Positions 7,636 through 16,777 are shown, counted from the first letter of the stretch. The stretch is DNA of 36,221 bases from Bradyrhizobium jicamae (GCF_001440395.1 NZ_LLXZ01000093.1:51164-87384); one strand, 5' to 3'. Translations and numbers: made by a program. The notes: generated by a model not told the origin, from the sequence alone.

Positions 7636-10293
7636 TCATGCGGGATGCGGGTCGCGCACGGCCGCGCCGCGCAATAATTTTCCGATCTCCGGCTTGCAGG
7701 CGCCGCAATTGGTGCCGGCCTTCAAGCGCCGGCCGACGTCGTCGACGCTGGCCGCCCCCTTCTGGATTTCAGCCGAGATCTGATGCTGGCCGACGCCGAA
7801 GCACGAGCAGACGATCGGTCCGACATCCTGACCGGCATCCAGCGGCTGTCCCGTCAGCAGCGACATCCGCGCATTCGCCGACAATGCCTGTTCCGCGAAC
7901 AGACCGGTCAGCCATGACCGCGAGACCAGTCTGTGATCGGGTGCAATGAACACACAACCTTCGAGCCGGCCGTCGCGAACGGCGGCGTAGCGGAAGCGTC
8001 CGGCCTTGGGATCGCGATAGGCGATCCATTCGATGTCGTGTCCGACACGGAGCTGCGCCCGCGCCCAGTCGCGCCAGCTTTCCGGCCGCTCGTCGAAGGC
8101 CAACTCCATCCGCCAGCACGTCCCTGAGAGACCGCCGACCCAGTAGCCCGAGGCCGGACGCTCGATCTCGCGGCGGCTGAGGATGAAGGCGTGCCATTTC
8201 GGCAAGTAAGCCGCCGCCTTCACCGGCGTGTGCTTGGATTCAGGCTGCCCGGAGATCGGGTCGGTTGCGGGATTGACCAGCGCGTTGACCCGGCCTTCGC
8301 CAGCATACTCGCCATTCCAGTGCATCGGCACGAACACGCAGCCGCGCCGCTGCTCGGCGGTGACGACGATGCGTGCCACCATCTCGCCCCACGGACTGGT
8401 CAGCCGCGCGAGCCCGCCATTCTCGACGCCGGCCGCGCGTGCATCGTCGGGATGGAATTCGGCATAGGGCTCGAAAATATGCGCCAGCAGCCGCGGCGAT
8501 TTCGCGGTTCGCGTCATGGTGTGCCATTGATCGCGGACCCGCCCGGTATTGAGCACCAGCGGATAGTCGCGGCTGGTGGCGTTGACGGCAGGCCGCGGCG
8601 TCACCGGCACGAAGCGCGCCTTGCGGTCGGCGGTGAAGAATTCGCCCGTCTCGAACATCCGCGGCGTACCGGTCGGATATTCCCGCGTCACTGGCCACTG
8701 GATCGGGGTCAGCGCATCGTAGGCGCGATCGTCGAGCGTCTTCAATGCGGACAGATCGAAATCGCGTGTCCCGTCATTCTCGAAGCTGGAAAGCCCCGCG
8801 TGCTCGCGGAAGATTTCGGCGACGCTCGCATAGTCGAATCCCGAAAAGCCCATGCGCTGCGCGACGGCGCAGATGGTCCGCCAATCCGCCCGTGCGGCGC
8901 CCGGTGCCGGCAGGAACGGCCGCTGCCGGGAGATGCGGCGTTCGGAGTTGGTGACGGTGCCGTCCTTTTCGCCCCAGGTCAGCGCGGGCAGCAACACATG
9001 AGCATGTCGCGTGGTCTCGGTATGGCGCATGCAATCGGAAACAACGACGAGTTCGCAGGCATCGAGCGCGCGGCGCGCGCGATCGGCATCCGGCAGACTG
9101 ACCAGCGGATTGGTCGACATGATCCAGACCGCCTTGATGCGCCCATCGCCGATCGCATCGAACATGTCGATGGCCTTGAGGCCCTGCTTTTCCGCGATCA
9201 CAGGCGATTGCCAGAACCGCTGGACGATGTCGCGATGTTTCGCGTTCTCGATCTCCATATGGGCGGCCAACTGATTGGCCAGCCCGCCGACCTCGCGGCC
9301 GCCCATGGCGTTTGGCTGTCCGGTCAGCGAGAACGGGCCCATGCCGGGGCGCCCGATGCGGCCGGTCAACAAATGGCAATTGATGATCGCATTGACTTTG
9401 TCGACGCCACTGCTCGACTGGTTGATGCCCTGCGAATAGAGCGTGACGACGCGTTCGGTCCTGGCGAACCAGTCGAAGAACAGCGCCACCGCGCCCTCGG
9501 AGAGGCCGCAGATGTCGGCGGTCTGCGCGACCGTCTGTCCCGCAACCTGCCGCAGCGCGGCTTCGGCGCCGGTGGTGAATCCCTCCACGAACGCGCTGTC
9601 GATGGCACCGCGCGATGCCAGATGCGCGAGCAATCCGTTGAACAGCACCGAATCGCTGCCAGAGCGCAGCGGCAGATGCAGATCGGCACCGTCGCATGTT
9701 GCGGTCCGCCGCGGGTCGATGACGACGATGCGGCACGCGGGGTTAGCGGCCTTGGCGGCCTCCATGCGCTGGTAGAGGATCGGATGGCACCAGGCGGCAT
9801 TGGAGCCGACGAGTACCAGGAGATCTGCGGTCTCGAGATCCTCGTAGCAGCCTGGCACGGTGTCGCTGCCGAACGCACGCTTGTGGCCCACCACGCTCGA
9901 CGCCATGCATAGCCGCGAATTGGTGTCGATATTGGCGGTGCCGATGAAGCCCTTGGCGAGCTTGTTGACGACGTAATAGTCCTCGGTGAGGATCTGGCCG
10001 GAGACGTAGAAGGCCACCGCATCCGGTCCATGCTCGCGGATGATCTTGCCAAATCCGTCTGCGACGCGATCGAGCGCCGTGTCCCAGTCCGTCTCCTGCC
10101 CGTTGATAACAGGTGAGAGCAGCCGTCCGTCGAGGCCGATGGTCTCGGCGAGCGCCGAGCCTTTCCCGCATAGCCGCCCGAAATTGGCGGGATGAAGCGG
10201 GTCGCCGCGGACGGTCACAGCGCCCGCGGCATCCCTGTCAGCGACAACGCCGCAGCCGACCCCGCAATACGGACAGGTTGTCTTCACCGGCAC
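7636..10293 (-). CDS. nasA: Assimilatory nitrate reductase catalytic subunit
   Basis: An 885-residue molybdopterin oxidoreductase. The N-terminal [4Fe-4S] motif is CPYCGVGCGV followed by LCGKG. The Mo-bisMGD domains follow (for example CMASSVVGHKRAFGSD and QGINQSSSGVDKVN). At the C-terminus is a BFD-like [2Fe-2S] domain, CSCFGVGQ ... NCGACKPEIG, as in NasA of enterobacteria. It reduces nitrate to nitrite in the cytoplasm for nitrogen assimilation and passes nitrite to NirBD, encoded upstream. There is no signal peptide, unlike periplasmic NapA. It starts with GTG at 10293, 12 bases after the nirD stop, so nirB-nirD-nasA form one operon. Confidence 0.96.
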   Translation of the reverse strand: MPVKTTCPYCGVGCGVVADRDAAGAVTVRGDPLHPANFGRLCGKGSALAETIGLDGRLLSPVINGQETDWDTALDRVADGFGKIIREHGPDAVAFYVSGQILTEDYYVVNKLAKGFIGTANIDTNSRLCMASSVVGHKRAFGSDTVPGCYEDLETADLLVLVGSNAAWCHPILYQRMEAAKAANPACRIVVIDPRRTATCDGADLHLPLRSGSDSVLFNGLLAHLASRGAIDSAFVEGFTTGAEAALRQVAGQTVAQTADICGLSEGAVALFFDWFARTERVVTLYSQGINQSSSGVDKVNAIINCHLLTGRIGRPGMGPFSLTGQPNAMGGREVGGLANQLAAHMEIENAKHRDIVQRFWQSPVIAEKQGLKAIDMFDAIGDGRIKAVWIMSTNPLVSLPDADRARRALDACELVVVSDCMRHTETTRHAHVLLPALTWGEKDGTVTNSERRISRQRPFLPAPGAARADWRTICAVAQRMGFSGFDYASVAEIFREHAGLSSFENDGTRDFDLSALKTLDDRAYDALTPIQWPVTREYPTGTPRMFETGEFFTADRKARFVPVTPRPAVNATSRDYPLVLNTGRVRDQWHTMTRTAKSPRLLAHIFEPYAEFHPDDARAAGVENGGLARLTSPWGEMVARIVVTAEQRRGCVFVPMHWNGEYAGEGRVNALVNPATDPISGQPESKHTPVKAAAYLPKWHAFILSRREIERPASGYWVGGLSGTCWRMELAFDERPESWRDWARAQLRVGHDIEWIAYRDPKAGRFRYAAVRDGRLEGCVFIAPDHRLVSRSWLTGLFAEQALSANARMSLLTGQPLDAGQDVGPIVCSCFGVGQHQISAEIQKGAASVDDVGRRLKAGTNCGACKPEIGKLLRGAAVRDPHPA

Positions 10294-10305
10294 GGGCGAT
10301 CACCC

Positions 10306-10641
10306 TCACTCGGCAGGCACAGCCACCGCCGTCTGGACGCTAAGCCAGACGACGCCATTCTCCACCTTGGTCGGATGCGCGCGCGTGCATCCCTCGTCAG
10401 GCGCGACCGCCGTGCCGCTCTTCAGTTCGATGACGAAATTGTGCAGCGGACAGGTAACGCGCTTGTTGTGAACGATGCCTTGCGACAACGGCCCGCCCTT
10501 GTGCGGGCAGCGGTCGTCGAGCGCGAACACCTCGTCGTCGCTGGTCCGGAACACCGCGATGTCGCCGGAGGCCGTCCGCACGACGCGCGAGCCGAGAACG
10601 GGAATATCGTTCAGCGTCCCGATTTCGATCCATTTGGTCAT
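10306..10641 (-). CDS. nirD: Nitrite reductase (NADH) small subunit
   Basis: A 111-residue Rieske-fold protein, the small subunit that pairs with NirB. The Rieske ligand pairs are both intact (CPHKGGPLSQG and CPLHNFVI), so it could carry a [2Fe-2S] cluster; some NirD proteins have lost these residues. The complex reduces nitrite to ammonium with NADH in the cytoplasm. Its ATG overlaps the nirB stop by 4 bases (10638-10641), which indicates translational coupling, and nasA follows after 12 bases. Confidence 0.95.
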   Translation of the reverse strand: MTKWIEIGTLNDIPVLGSRVVRTASGDIAVFRTSDDEVFALDDRCPHKGGPLSQGIVHNKRVTCPLHNFVIELKSGTAVAPDEGCTRAHPTKVENGVVWLSVQTAVAVPAE

Positions 10642-13097
10642 GCCAGTTCCAGCTCCGCCAGCGGGGTGAATTCGTTACGATCGACGCCGCGCTGCGCGCG
10701 CGCCGCCCAGGGATCGCTCTGCGAGAACTGCTGCGAATGGGCGAACCGGCTGAACAGCGCCTTGCGGTTGGCGACGTCGTCGACCACCTGCTTGCGGATC
10801 GCGTCAAGCCCGATCCGGTCGCACCATTTGTACATGCGCTCCAGATACCAGCCCTGCTCGCGATAGAGCTGGGTCAACGCGGCGATGATTTCGAGCGTCT
10901 CCTCCTCGGTCGCGACCTTGGTCAGGAACTCGGTCCCCTTGATGTGAAGACCGGCGGCGCCGGCGAAATGAATCTCGTAGCCGGAATCGACGCAGATGAC
11001 GCCGACATCCTTGCAGGTCGCCTCCGCGCAGTTGCGCGGACAACCTGATACCGCAAGCTTCACCTTGGCCGGCGTCCACGAGCCCCACATGAACTTTTCG
11101 AGCTTGACGCCAAGGCCGGTCGAATCCTGCGTGCCGAACCGGCACCATTCCGACCCGACGCAGGTCTTCACCGTGCGCAATCCCTTGGCGTAAGCGTGGC
11201 CTGACACCATTCCGGCGGCATTGAGGTCGGCCCAGACCGCGGGCAGATCCTCCTTCTTGACGCCGAGAAGATCGATGCGCTGTCCGCCGGTCACCTTGAC
11301 GGTCGGAATGTTGAACTTGTCGGCAACGTCGGCGATCGCGCGCAATTCGTCCGGCGTGGTGACTCCGCCCCACATCCGCGGCACGACCGAATAGGTTCCG
11401 TCCTTCTGGATATTGGCGTGAACGCGCTCGTTGATGTAGCGCGACTGCTGATCGTCGCGGTACTCGCCGGGCCAAGTCGCAAGCAGGTAATAGTTCAAAG
11501 CCGGACGGCAGGAGTGACATCCGTTCGGCGTCTTCCAGTCCATGAACTTCATGACATCGGGAATGGTCTTCAATCCATTCTCGACGATGACGCGGCGCGC
11601 GTCGTCATGGCTGTGATCGGTGCAGGCGCACATCGGCTTGACCTTCGGCGCCGCCGAATAGTCGCCGCCGAGCGTGAAAGCCAGAACCTGCTCGACGAGG
11701 CCGGTGCACGAGCCGCAGGACGACGAGGCCTTGGTGTGGGCCCGCACGTCGTCGATCGTAAACAGCTTCTTTTCGCTAATCGCCTTGACGATGGTGCCCT
11801 TGCAGACGCCGTTGCATCCGCAGATTTCCGTCTCGTCGCTCATGGCGGCGACCGAGTTGTTGCCGCTATGGCCGCCGTCGCCGAGATTGGCGGCGCCGAA
11901 CACCAGCCGCTCGCGCATGTGCGAAACGTCGGTGCCGTCACGCAGGTGCTGGAAGTACCACGGGCCGTCGATCGTATCGCCGTAGAGCACGGCGCCGACG
12001 ATCTTCTTGTCGCGCAGGATGATGCGCTTGTAGACGCCGCGGGAGGCGTCCTGCATCACGATCTCTTCCTTGTCCGCGCCCGGCGCGAAGTCGCCGGCGG
12101 AGAACAGGTCGATCCCGGTCACCTTCAGCTTGGTCGAAACCACCGACCCGTCATAGGTGGCGAACCCCTTCATGGCGAGGTGGTTGGCGCAAACCTTGGC
12201 CTGATCGAACAAGGGAGCGACGAGGCCGTAGGTCTGGCGGCGGTGCTGCACGCATTCGCCGACGGCGTAGATTCGTCCGTCATAGGTCTGCATGGTGTCG
12301 GAAACGACGATGCCGCGCTCGCAATGCAGGCCCGCCTTGCGCGCCAGCTCGAAATTCGGGCGGATGCCGACCGCCATCACGACCAGATCGGCCGGGAGTT
12401 CCTCGCCGTCGGCAAAGCGCACACCGGTCACGCGATCCTCACCAAGGATCGCCTGCGTCTGCGCCGGCATCTTGAACACCATGCCGCGCTCTTCCAGAGA
12501 CTTGCGCAGCAATCCGCCGGCGACCTGATCGAGCTGACGCTCCATCAGCGTGTCGAGCAGATGCACGACGGTGACGTTCATACCGCGCTTCATCAGGCCG
12601 TTGGCGGCCTCGAGGCCGAGCAGACCGCCGCCGATGACCACGGCATGCTTGTAGCTCGTCGACGCCTGGACCATGTGCTCGACGTCCTGGATATCGCGGA
12701 AGCCGATCACACCAGGCAGATCCTTGCCGGGAAGCGGCAGCATGATCGGGTTCGAGCCCGTGGCGATCAGCAGGCGGTCGTAAGGTACCCGCGCGCCTTC
12801 CCTCGTCACGACTTCGCAGGTACGCCGATCGATCATCTCGATCATTTCGCCCTTGCGCAGCGTGATGCCGTTATCGTCGTACCACTGCTCCGTGTTGAGC
12901 ATGATGTCGTCGACGGTCTTCTCGCCGGCAAGCACGGGCGACAGCAGAATACGGTTATAGTTGCCGTATGGTTCGGAGCCGAACACGGTGATGTCATAGA
13001 GATCGGGCGCGCGGTCCAGCAGCAATTCCACCGTGCGGATGCCGGCCATGCCGTTGCCGATCACCACCAACTTTGGCTTGTTCACTTTATTGAGCAT
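10638..13097 (-). CDS. nirB: Nitrite reductase (NADH) large subunit
   Basis: About 819 residues from ATG 13097, which has GAAGG upstream and gives the usual start just before KPKLVVIGNGMAG. The open frame runs further up to 13211 but that part looks non-coding. Domains in order: FAD/NAD(P) pyridine-nucleotide oxidoreductase (GNGMAG; VIGGGLLGLEAA), two BFD-type [2Fe-2S] modules (CGCNGVCKG ... SCGSC and CACTD ... GCHSC), then the sirohaem/[4Fe-4S] sulfite/nitrite reductase domains with TCVGSEWCRFG and SGCPRNCAEA. It catalyses the six-electron reduction of nitrite to ammonium. Sirohaem synthesis genes are not in this window. It is the first gene of the nirB-nirD-nasA operon. Confidence 0.96.
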   Translation of the reverse strand: MLNKVNKPKLVVIGNGMAGIRTVELLLDRAPDLYDITVFGSEPYGNYNRILLSPVLAGEKTVDDIMLNTEQWYDDNGITLRKGEMIEMIDRRTCEVVTREGARVPYDRLLIATGSNPIMLPLPGKDLPGVIGFRDIQDVEHMVQASTSYKHAVVIGGGLLGLEAANGLMKRGMNVTVVHLLDTLMERQLDQVAGGLLRKSLEERGMVFKMPAQTQAILGEDRVTGVRFADGEELPADLVVMAVGIRPNFELARKAGLHCERGIVVSDTMQTYDGRIYAVGECVQHRRQTYGLVAPLFDQAKVCANHLAMKGFATYDGSVVSTKLKVTGIDLFSAGDFAPGADKEEIVMQDASRGVYKRIILRDKKIVGAVLYGDTIDGPWYFQHLRDGTDVSHMRERLVFGAANLGDGGHSGNNSVAAMSDETEICGCNGVCKGTIVKAISEKKLFTIDDVRAHTKASSSCGSCTGLVEQVLAFTLGGDYSAAPKVKPMCACTDHSHDDARRVIVENGLKTIPDVMKFMDWKTPNGCHSCRPALNYYLLATWPGEYRDDQQSRYINERVHANIQKDGTYSVVPRMWGGVTTPDELRAIADVADKFNIPTVKVTGGQRIDLLGVKKEDLPAVWADLNAAGMVSGHAYAKGLRTVKTCVGSEWCRFGTQDSTGLGVKLEKFMWGSWTPAKVKLAVSGCPRNCAEATCKDVGVICVDSGYEIHFAGAAGLHIKGTEFLTKVATEEETLEIIAALTQLYREQGWYLERMYKWCDRIGLDAIRKQVVDDVANRKALFSRFAHSQQFSQSDPWAARAQRGVDRNEFTPLAELELA

Positions 13098-13238
13098 GCT
13101 CTGCCTTCTGATCCAGGTTCCGATGGCCCCGCTCGGCGACGCAGCTCTGCATCGTCGATTGGCAAGAAGTATTGATTGATTGGGATCGCCCATCGGCGGG
13201 CAGCAGACCATCGACTATGACGATCGAGATCTCTCATA

Positions 13239-13254
13239 TTCAAGAGACGTGCCA
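13239..13254 (-). promoter_or_regulatory. Near-consensus sigma-54 promoter for nirB-nirD-nasA
   Basis: On the minus strand TGGCACG is followed, at the correct spacing, by TTGAA in place of TTGCA. The -24 element is perfect, but the -12 GC dinucleotide is GA. Transcription would start near 13226, giving a leader of about 130 bases before nirB. The -12 mismatch keeps confidence low. Confidence 0.4.
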
Positions 13255-13611
13255 ACGCCGGACCCGTAACTTTTCGGGCCCAATGCAGGGTTGCAGCCGA
13301 TAAATCGGTAATTGAGCGCACTTGCGCCCGCATAAATGCCCAAAAAATCCCCCGCCTGGGCTATCCATTGTGCACCGCACGAAGCCTTCCCCATGTGCCG
13401 GCGGCAATCGGCTCCTAAGAACGGCACGATGCGGACAAGCGGGTTTTCAGCAGCGCTTTTCCGTTAATATTTCGCACAGCATAAGAAAGCACCACACTGC
13501 ACGTTCGAGCGGCTGGTTTTGCCAACGAACGGAGCACCGACCGCATTCGCAGCGATTTTTCGCGCCCGGCAAGGCGCTGCAAATACACGCAAACTGGCGC
13601 GCTGGTTTTTC

Positions 13612-13627
13612 TGGCACACGAATTGCT
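13612..13627 (+). promoter_or_regulatory. Consensus sigma-54 (-24/-12) promoter for the nitrate transporter
   Basis: TGGCACACGAATTGCT matches TGGCAC-N5-TTGCW exactly, with the GG and GC doublets at the required spacing. Transcription would start near 13638, about 108 bases before the transporter ATG. RpoN dependence with NtrC activation is the usual nitrogen control for assimilatory nitrate genes, so the site fits its context. Confidence 0.75.
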
Positions 13628-13700
13628 GACGTCAGGCCGAGAGTGCGCCTCAACGACGAGACGACTCGCTTCCAAAAAATTCCGTCCCTTGTGCCGAGAT

Positions 13701-13718
13701 CACCGCGCTTGCGCGGTG
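13701..13718 (+). promoter_or_regulatory. Strong hairpin in the nitrate transporter leader
   Basis: CACCGCGC-TT-GCGCGGTG, an 8-bp perfect inverted repeat (realistically 6-7 bp with a 4-6 base loop), lies inside the predicted leader, 16 bases before the GAGG ribosome binding site at 13735-13738. It could be an attenuator or a translational control element. There is no T-run after it. Confidence 0.45.
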
Positions 13719-13745
13719 TCGCGCGCCAATGTTCGAGGCTGCTCG

Positions 13746-15005
13746 ATGAAGTTTGCTGAATTCAAGAAGGCCGGCCATTGGCCCACGCTGCTCGCCGCCT
13801 TCCTCTATTTCGACATAAGCTTCATGGCTTGGGTCGCGCTCGGTCCATTGATCGTCTACATCGCGCATGATATGAACCTTGCCGTCGACGAGAAATTTAC
13901 CCTCGTCGCCATCCCGGTGCTGGCCGGCGCGCTGCTGCGGGTTCCGATGGGTCTGCTCGCCGATCTCATCGGCGCCAAGCGAACCGGAATCATCGCGCAG
14001 ATCGTCGTCATCCTTGCGACGGCCTGGGTTTGGCAATTCGGCCTCAACAGCAAGCTCGCGATCGAGATCTTCGGTCTCGCGCTCGGCATCGGCGGTGCAT
14101 CCTTCGCAGTGGCGCTGCCGCAGGCAAGCCGCTGGTATCCGCCGCAATATCAGGGCGTGGTGATGGGAATCGCCGGCGCCGGCAATATGGGCGTCGTGCT
14201 CGACACGCTGTTCGCGCCGTCGATCGCCGAACATTGGGGCTGGCAGGCCGTGTTCGGCGTGCTCCTCGTCCCAATGGTGTTGATCCTCGCCTACTACGTC
14301 TTCGCCGCCAAGGATGCGCCCGGCGAGCGCAAGCCGATTTCGCTGAAGGCCTACGGCGCCTTGCTGCGCGACCCTGATAGCCGCTGGTTCATGTTCTTCT
14401 ACTTCATCACCTTCGGCGGTTTCGTCGGGCTGGCCAACGCGCTGCCGCTGTACTTCACCGTGCAGTATCACGTGTCCGGTGTCGCGGCGGGCCTGCTGGT
14501 GGGCTTGATCGTCGCTTTCGGCTCAGGTTTCCGTCCCGTCGGCGGACTGATCGCCGATCGCATCGGCGGCATTCGGTCGCTGTCGATCCTGTTTGGCGTC
14601 GTCGTCGCCGCGTATCTCGTCATCGCCTTCATGCCGGAGGGACCGGCTGCACCGACGTCGACCGGCTGGGCCTTCATGCAGATGCCGCGGATTGCCTGGA
14701 TCTCGGTGCTGCTGTTCTCCATCGGCGTCCTTGCGCTCGGCATGGGAAATGGCGCGGTGTTCCAGCTCATTCCGCTTCGCTTCCGTCACGAGATCGGCCT
14801 GATGACCGGCCTGGTCGGCTGCGCCGGCGGCATTGGCGGCTTCTTCCTTGCCAAGGCGCTCGGCGTCGCCAAGGGAATGACCGGCGGATTCGGTGCAGGC
14901 TTCCTGTTTTTCGGCCTGCTGGCGTTGCTCGGCTTCCTGGGACTTGCCATGGTCAAGGTCCGCTGGCGCACCACATGGGGCGCCGCATCGGGAGCGCGGG
15001 TCTGA
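13746..15005 (+). CDS. Nitrate/nitrite transporter, MFS superfamily (NarK/NrtP type)
   Basis: About 419 residues with roughly 12 transmembrane segments. ATG 13746 is chosen over the upstream start of the open frame because GAGG lies seven bases before it and the protein then begins with MKFAEFKKAGHWPTL, typical of the family. The nitrate-porter signatures are visible as GIGGASFAVALPQASRWYP and GSGFRPVGGLIADRIGG, glycine-rich segments of helices 5 and 8. It imports nitrate (or exchanges it with nitrite) across the inner membrane for NasA and NirBD encoded on the other strand. A sigma-54 promoter lies upstream. The kinase/phosphatase gene follows 31 bases later, probably in the same transcript. 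Confidence 0.94.
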   Translation: MKFAEFKKAGHWPTLLAAFLYFDISFMAWVALGPLIVYIAHDMNLAVDEKFTLVAIPVLAGALLRVPMGLLADLIGAKRTGIIAQIVVILATAWVWQFGLNSKLAIEIFGLALGIGGASFAVALPQASRWYPPQYQGVVMGIAGAGNMGVVLDTLFAPSIAEHWGWQAVFGVLLVPMVLILAYYVFAAKDAPGERKPISLKAYGALLRDPDSRWFMFFYFITFGGFVGLANALPLYFTVQYHVSGVAAGLLVGLIVAFGSGFRPVGGLIADRIGGIRSLSILFGVVVAAYLVIAFMPEGPAAPTSTGWAFMQMPRIAWISVLLFSIGVLALGMGNGAVFQLIPLRFRHEIGLMTGLVGCAGGIGGFFLAKALGVAKGMTGGFGAGFLFFGLLALLGFLGLAMVKVRWRTTWGAASGARV

Positions 15006-15036
15006 CCACGCGCTGCCAACTCGATAGGCCGCGCGG

Positions 15037-16749
15037 GTGACGATCGGTTCGCAACGAAATCTCGGGGTTCGCGTCGGCTTCGTCAGTGAGACCGGCAAGC
15101 GTTCCGCCAATGAGGATTACGTCGGGACCTGTCTCGGGCAATCAGGCGTAAGCAATCGCGACATCGTCGCCGCCGTTGCCGACGGCGTCGGCGGACACAA
15201 AGGCGGACGCGAAGCCGCCGAGCTCGCGATTCGTTGTTTCATCGACGCCTATTACTCCCTCCCCGAGACGCTCGGCGTGCGCCGCCGGGCGTCGCGTTCG
15301 CTGGAAGCCGCCAATAGCTGGATCTACACGCAGGGCCGCACCGATCCCCAGCTCAGCGGCATGAGTTGCGCCTTCTCGTCGATCATCCTGTCGCGACGGC
15401 TTTGCCATGTCATTCATATCGGCGACACCCGCGCCTATCGCCTGAGCGAAGGACGCCTGGAGCGGCTGACCACCGACCACATCGCCGGCCGCGGCGACCT
15501 CGCGCACCTTCTCAATCGGGCCATCGGCTTCGAGGATTTTGCTCGCTTCGACTATGCCACCGTCGGACTGCGCCAGCACGACCGGCTCTTGATTTGCAGC
15601 GACGGCGTTCATGGCGTGCTGGCCGATCACCGCCTGCAGGTGCTGTTGAGCGAGCGCACCTCGCCGGAAGAATCCGCGCGCGCCCTCGTCGACGCGGCGC
15701 TGGATGCCGGCTCTACCGACAACATGACCGCGCTGGTGCTCGACGTCGTCGACCTGCCGCCCGCCGACCGCGACGAGCTCACCCATTCGATCGCGACGCT
15801 GCCGATTCTGGATCTGCCCGAAACCGGGGACGTCGTCGACGATTTCACGCTCGGCGAAATATTGTCTGACGGACGCTACAGCCGGCTGTTCAAGGCGATC
15901 GACAAGCGGCAGGGCCGCGAACTCGTGCTGAAGTTTCCGCATCCGCGCGTCGCCAGCGAGGGCTCCTATCGCCTCGCTTTCGTCCGCGAGGCGTGGGTTG
16001 CGGCGCGCGTGCGCAGCCTGTGGATCGGCGAGATCATCGAACTGCCCGCCGAGCGGCAAACCCGCCTCTATTCGGTGATGCCGCTTTACGAAGGCGAGAC
16101 GCTGGAACAGCGGCTAAACCGCTCGCCGCAGCTTTCACTGGCTGAAGGCATCGGGATAGCGACCAAATTGGCGCGCGCGGTTGCGACCCTGCACCGGGCC
16201 GGCATCATCCATCGCGATATCAAGCCCGACAATGTGATCCTGCTGAAGGCTGGCGGATTGCGGCTGGTCGACCTCGGCGTTGCACGAGTGCCGCTGCTGG
16301 AGGATTTTCCGGCCGAGGATATTCCGGGGACAGCGAGCTACATGGCACCCGAGCTGTTCGGTGGGCGGCCTGGCGACGAGTTTTCCGATCTGTATGCGCT
16401 CGGCGTCACCGTGTACCGGATGTTCACCGCCGCCTACCCGTATGGCGAGATCGAGCCGTTCTCGCGGCCCCGCTTCGGCAAGCCCGCCTACCTCTCGCGC
16501 TATCGCCCGGACCTGCCGGCCTGGCTCGACGCGGTGATCGGCAAGGCGCTCAACGTCGATCCGGCGCAACGCTATGGCGACGTCATCGAATTCTCGCACG
16601 AGCTCGAAAACGGCGCGATGTGGGCGAAACCCGCCGTCACGTCGCGGCGCTCACTCTACGAGCGCGATCCGCTCGTGTTCTGGAAGGGCCTGTCCGCAGG
16701 ACTGGTCGTGCTCGTCATCCTGCTTCTCGCATGGATCGTAAAAAATTAG
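15037..16749 (+). CDS. Bifunctional PP2C-type phosphatase / Ser-Thr protein kinase with C-terminal membrane anchor
   Basis: 570 residues from GTG 15037. Residues about 10-240 form a PP2C phosphatase with its metal-binding motifs (SANEDY, VADGVGGHKGG, HIGDTRAYRL, CSDGVHG, STDNMTAL). Residues about 265-520 form a Hanks-type kinase: LKFPHP with the ATP-binding Lys, HRDIKPDN at 392-399, VDLGVAR as the DFG variant, and GTASYMAPE. The glycine-rich loop (LGEILSDGRYSRLF) is degenerate. A single hydrophobic segment (about 545-567) anchors it to the inner membrane with both enzymes in the cytoplasm. Such fusions recur beside nitrate assimilation genes in proteobacteria; their substrate is not known to me. 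Probably cotranscribed with the transporter. Confidence 0.93.
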   Translation: MTIGSQRNLGVRVGFVSETGKRSANEDYVGTCLGQSGVSNRDIVAAVADGVGGHKGGREAAELAIRCFIDAYYSLPETLGVRRRASRSLEAANSWIYTQGRTDPQLSGMSCAFSSIILSRRLCHVIHIGDTRAYRLSEGRLERLTTDHIAGRGDLAHLLNRAIGFEDFARFDYATVGLRQHDRLLICSDGVHGVLADHRLQVLLSERTSPEESARALVDAALDAGSTDNMTALVLDVVDLPPADRDELTHSIATLPILDLPETGDVVDDFTLGEILSDGRYSRLFKAIDKRQGRELVLKFPHPRVASEGSYRLAFVREAWVAARVRSLWIGEIIELPAERQTRLYSVMPLYEGETLEQRLNRSPQLSLAEGIGIATKLARAVATLHRAGIIHRDIKPDNVILLKAGGLRLVDLGVARVPLLEDFPAEDIPGTASYMAPELFGGRPGDEFSDLYALGVTVYRMFTAAYPYGEIEPFSRPRFGKPAYLSRYRPDLPAWLDAVIGKALNVDPAQRYGDVIEFSHELENGAMWAKPAVTSRRSLYERDPLVFWKGLSAGLVVLVILLLAWIVKN

Positions 16750-16777
16750 CCCGACATTCCCTGGGGGAATGTCGGGC
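16749..16777. terminator. Hairpin terminator after the kinase/phosphatase gene
   Basis: A perfect 13-bp stem (GCCCGACATTCCC and its complement) with a 3-base loop begins at the last base of the stop codon. No T-run follows. Placed between convergent genes, it probably ends transcription from the plus strand and may also act on the aldehyde dehydrogenase transcript. Confidence 0.7.

Larger units (their letters stand above)
13098..13745. other. 648-bp divergent control region of the nitrate locus
   Basis: No convincing coding frame was found between nirB (minus) and the nitrate transporter (plus). The region holds one consensus sigma-54 promoter facing the transporter, a near-consensus one facing nirB, and a strong GC-rich hairpin in the transporter leader; each is listed separately. 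The central part is moderately AT-rich and may hold NtrC-type enhancer sites, but I could not point to a clear pair. The leaders on both sides are long enough for antitermination control of the NasT kind, though no nasT or nasS gene is present in the window. Confidence 0.6.

Noticed and set aside
8191..9912. 573-codon open frame on the plus strand opposite nasA
   Set aside because: It is antisense to a clearly conserved gene, its translation resembles no family, and long opposite-strand frames are expected in GC-rich coding DNA.
11418..13175. 585-codon open frame opposite nirB
   Set aside because: Same reason: nirB is certain in the other strand, and the antisense product is His/Asp/Arg-rich without recognisable domains.
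13098..13211. N-terminal extension of NirB to 13211
   Set aside because: The extra 38 residues do not resemble NirB, and ATG 13097 has a proper ribosome binding site just before the conserved FAD-binding start.
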